6,804 nt of DNA, from positions 1 to 6,804 of the forward strand of contig JAHIPN010000211.1 in the NCBI GenBank assembly GCA_018894595.1, given 5' to 3'. The notes below the pieces were generated by a model, which saw nothing but the letters and a program-made list of their open reading frames with translations, had not been told where the DNA came from and did not search any database. A program made the position numbers and the translations under genes. Source of the DNA: a bacterium (lineage in GTDB: Bacteria; Atribacterota; JS1; SB-45; 34-128). Shown piece after piece: positions 6,511-6,804 of this stretch (positions within the stretch are counted from its first letter, which is position 1; the number at the start of each line of letters is the position of its first letter).

Positions 6511-6637
6511 CTTGATTTACCGATGAAGCAATATTGGTTATTGCTGCTAATTCCCTTGGGATTATAGGTCTGCTATGACCCAACTTGTCCTGCCAATGAT
6601 ATTTTTTGTCAGCTCGTTTATCTTTACTACTAGGCAT
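6506..6637 (-). CDS. Small ORF, 43 residues, unrecognised
   Basis: ATG 6637 opens a frame of 43 residues beginning MPSSKDKRADKKYHWQDKLG and ending in SSVNQV before TAA at 6508-6506. The start overlaps the stop of the upstream partial frame by eight bases (ATGCCTAG), a layout typical of coupled genes. The frame is open further upstream to a TAG at 6691-6689, with a TTG at 6670 as an alternative start (54 residues). The composition is protein-like, with basic and aromatic residues in the first half and a helix-prone second half. I recognise no family and see no good ribosome binding site. It may be a small gene, or the continuation of the upstream frame after a frameshift. It ends 61 bases before the MBL start. 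Confidence 0.3.
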   Translation of the reverse strand: MPSSKDKRADKKYHWQDKLGHSRPIIPRELAAITNIASSVNQV

Positions 6638-6803
6638 TTCCGGCTGTGGCTGGTTCCAGCGCGATGTCAAATCCGATACTTTCTCTTTCTAAGATCGATT
6701 CAGGCAAATACATTGATGCCAACTGTTTTTCTATTTTTCTGCCAATCCTCTCGGAATACGGTAGTGCCCTCATAAAATTCAGAAAAGACTCAGAAAAAAG
6801 TGG
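6630..6803 (-). CDS. 3' end of an unrecognised ORF (runs off window)
   Basis: The frame is open from the window edge for 57 codons to TAG at 6632-6630, followed at once by TAG and TAA in the same frame. Internal segments read RALPYSERIGRKIEKQLASM and LPESILERESIGFDIALEP, which look like ordinary soluble protein. The stretch is somewhat richer in G+C than the neighbouring genes. No family is recognised. It could be the C-terminus of a gene upstream of the MBL gene in the same direction, or a decayed remnant. Support is only the open frame and the composition; a plus-strand frame across 6575-6775 is also open but reads as hydrophobic shadow. Confidence 0.4.
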   Translation of the reverse strand, partial: PLFSESFLNFMRALPYSERIGRKIEKQLASMYLPESILERESIGFDIALEPATAGNA

Positions 6804-6804
6804 A

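Noticed and set aside
6575..6775. Plus-strand frame of 66 codons that might encode a small membrane protein
   Set aside because: Its hydrophobicity comes from T-rich codons complementary to the more protein-like minus-strand frame, and it has no ribosome binding site. I did not list it, though the minus-strand call there is itself weak.

Overview
This AT-rich window carries one co-directional block of genes, all on the minus strand and read from right to left. Codon use and the glycosyltransferase type would fit an AT-rich archaeon (methanogen or ANME-like) or an environmental bacterium. Shine-Dalgarno-like sites are present, and I cannot settle the domain of life from the sequence alone. No RNA gene, CRISPR array, transposase or complete mobile element is visible.

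Layout in transcription order. (1) 6804-6506 holds weakly supported coding remnants: the 3' end of an unrecognised reading frame that runs off the window edge, overlapped by a 43-codon ORF. (2) 6444-3151 encodes a 1097-residue protein with a long helical, TPR-like N-terminal two thirds, a metallo-beta-lactamase (MBL) hydrolase domain of RNase Z-like type, and two cysteine clusters. (3) 3154-3014 is the first 42 codons of a family 4 glycosyltransferase (GT4), cut off abruptly. (4) 2969-336 is a STAND-type NTPase joined to a TPR C-terminal domain. A single in-frame TGA at 1736-1734 cuts it in two; the frame stays open on both sides and would give 877 codons if the TGA were sense. (5) 309-1 is the start of a second GT4 glycosyltransferase that leaves the window.

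The most informative signals are the split STAND-TPR gene and the truncated glycosyltransferase. The 42 shared codons of the fragment and the downstream glycosyltransferase are about 77% identical in nucleotides (97/126 by my hand alignment), with mostly silent differences. The fragment therefore looks like the stump of a separate, once functional paralogue and not a fresh duplication. The STAND gene sits between the two glycosyltransferase starts, as if it had replaced the body of the first one.

A STAND NTPase with a TPR sensor next to a TPR-MBL hydrolase with zinc-binding cysteines resembles the sensor and nuclease pairs of prokaryotic conflict systems. That is an inference from domain content; the glycosyltransferase stump between them argues that their adjacency may be recent or accidental.
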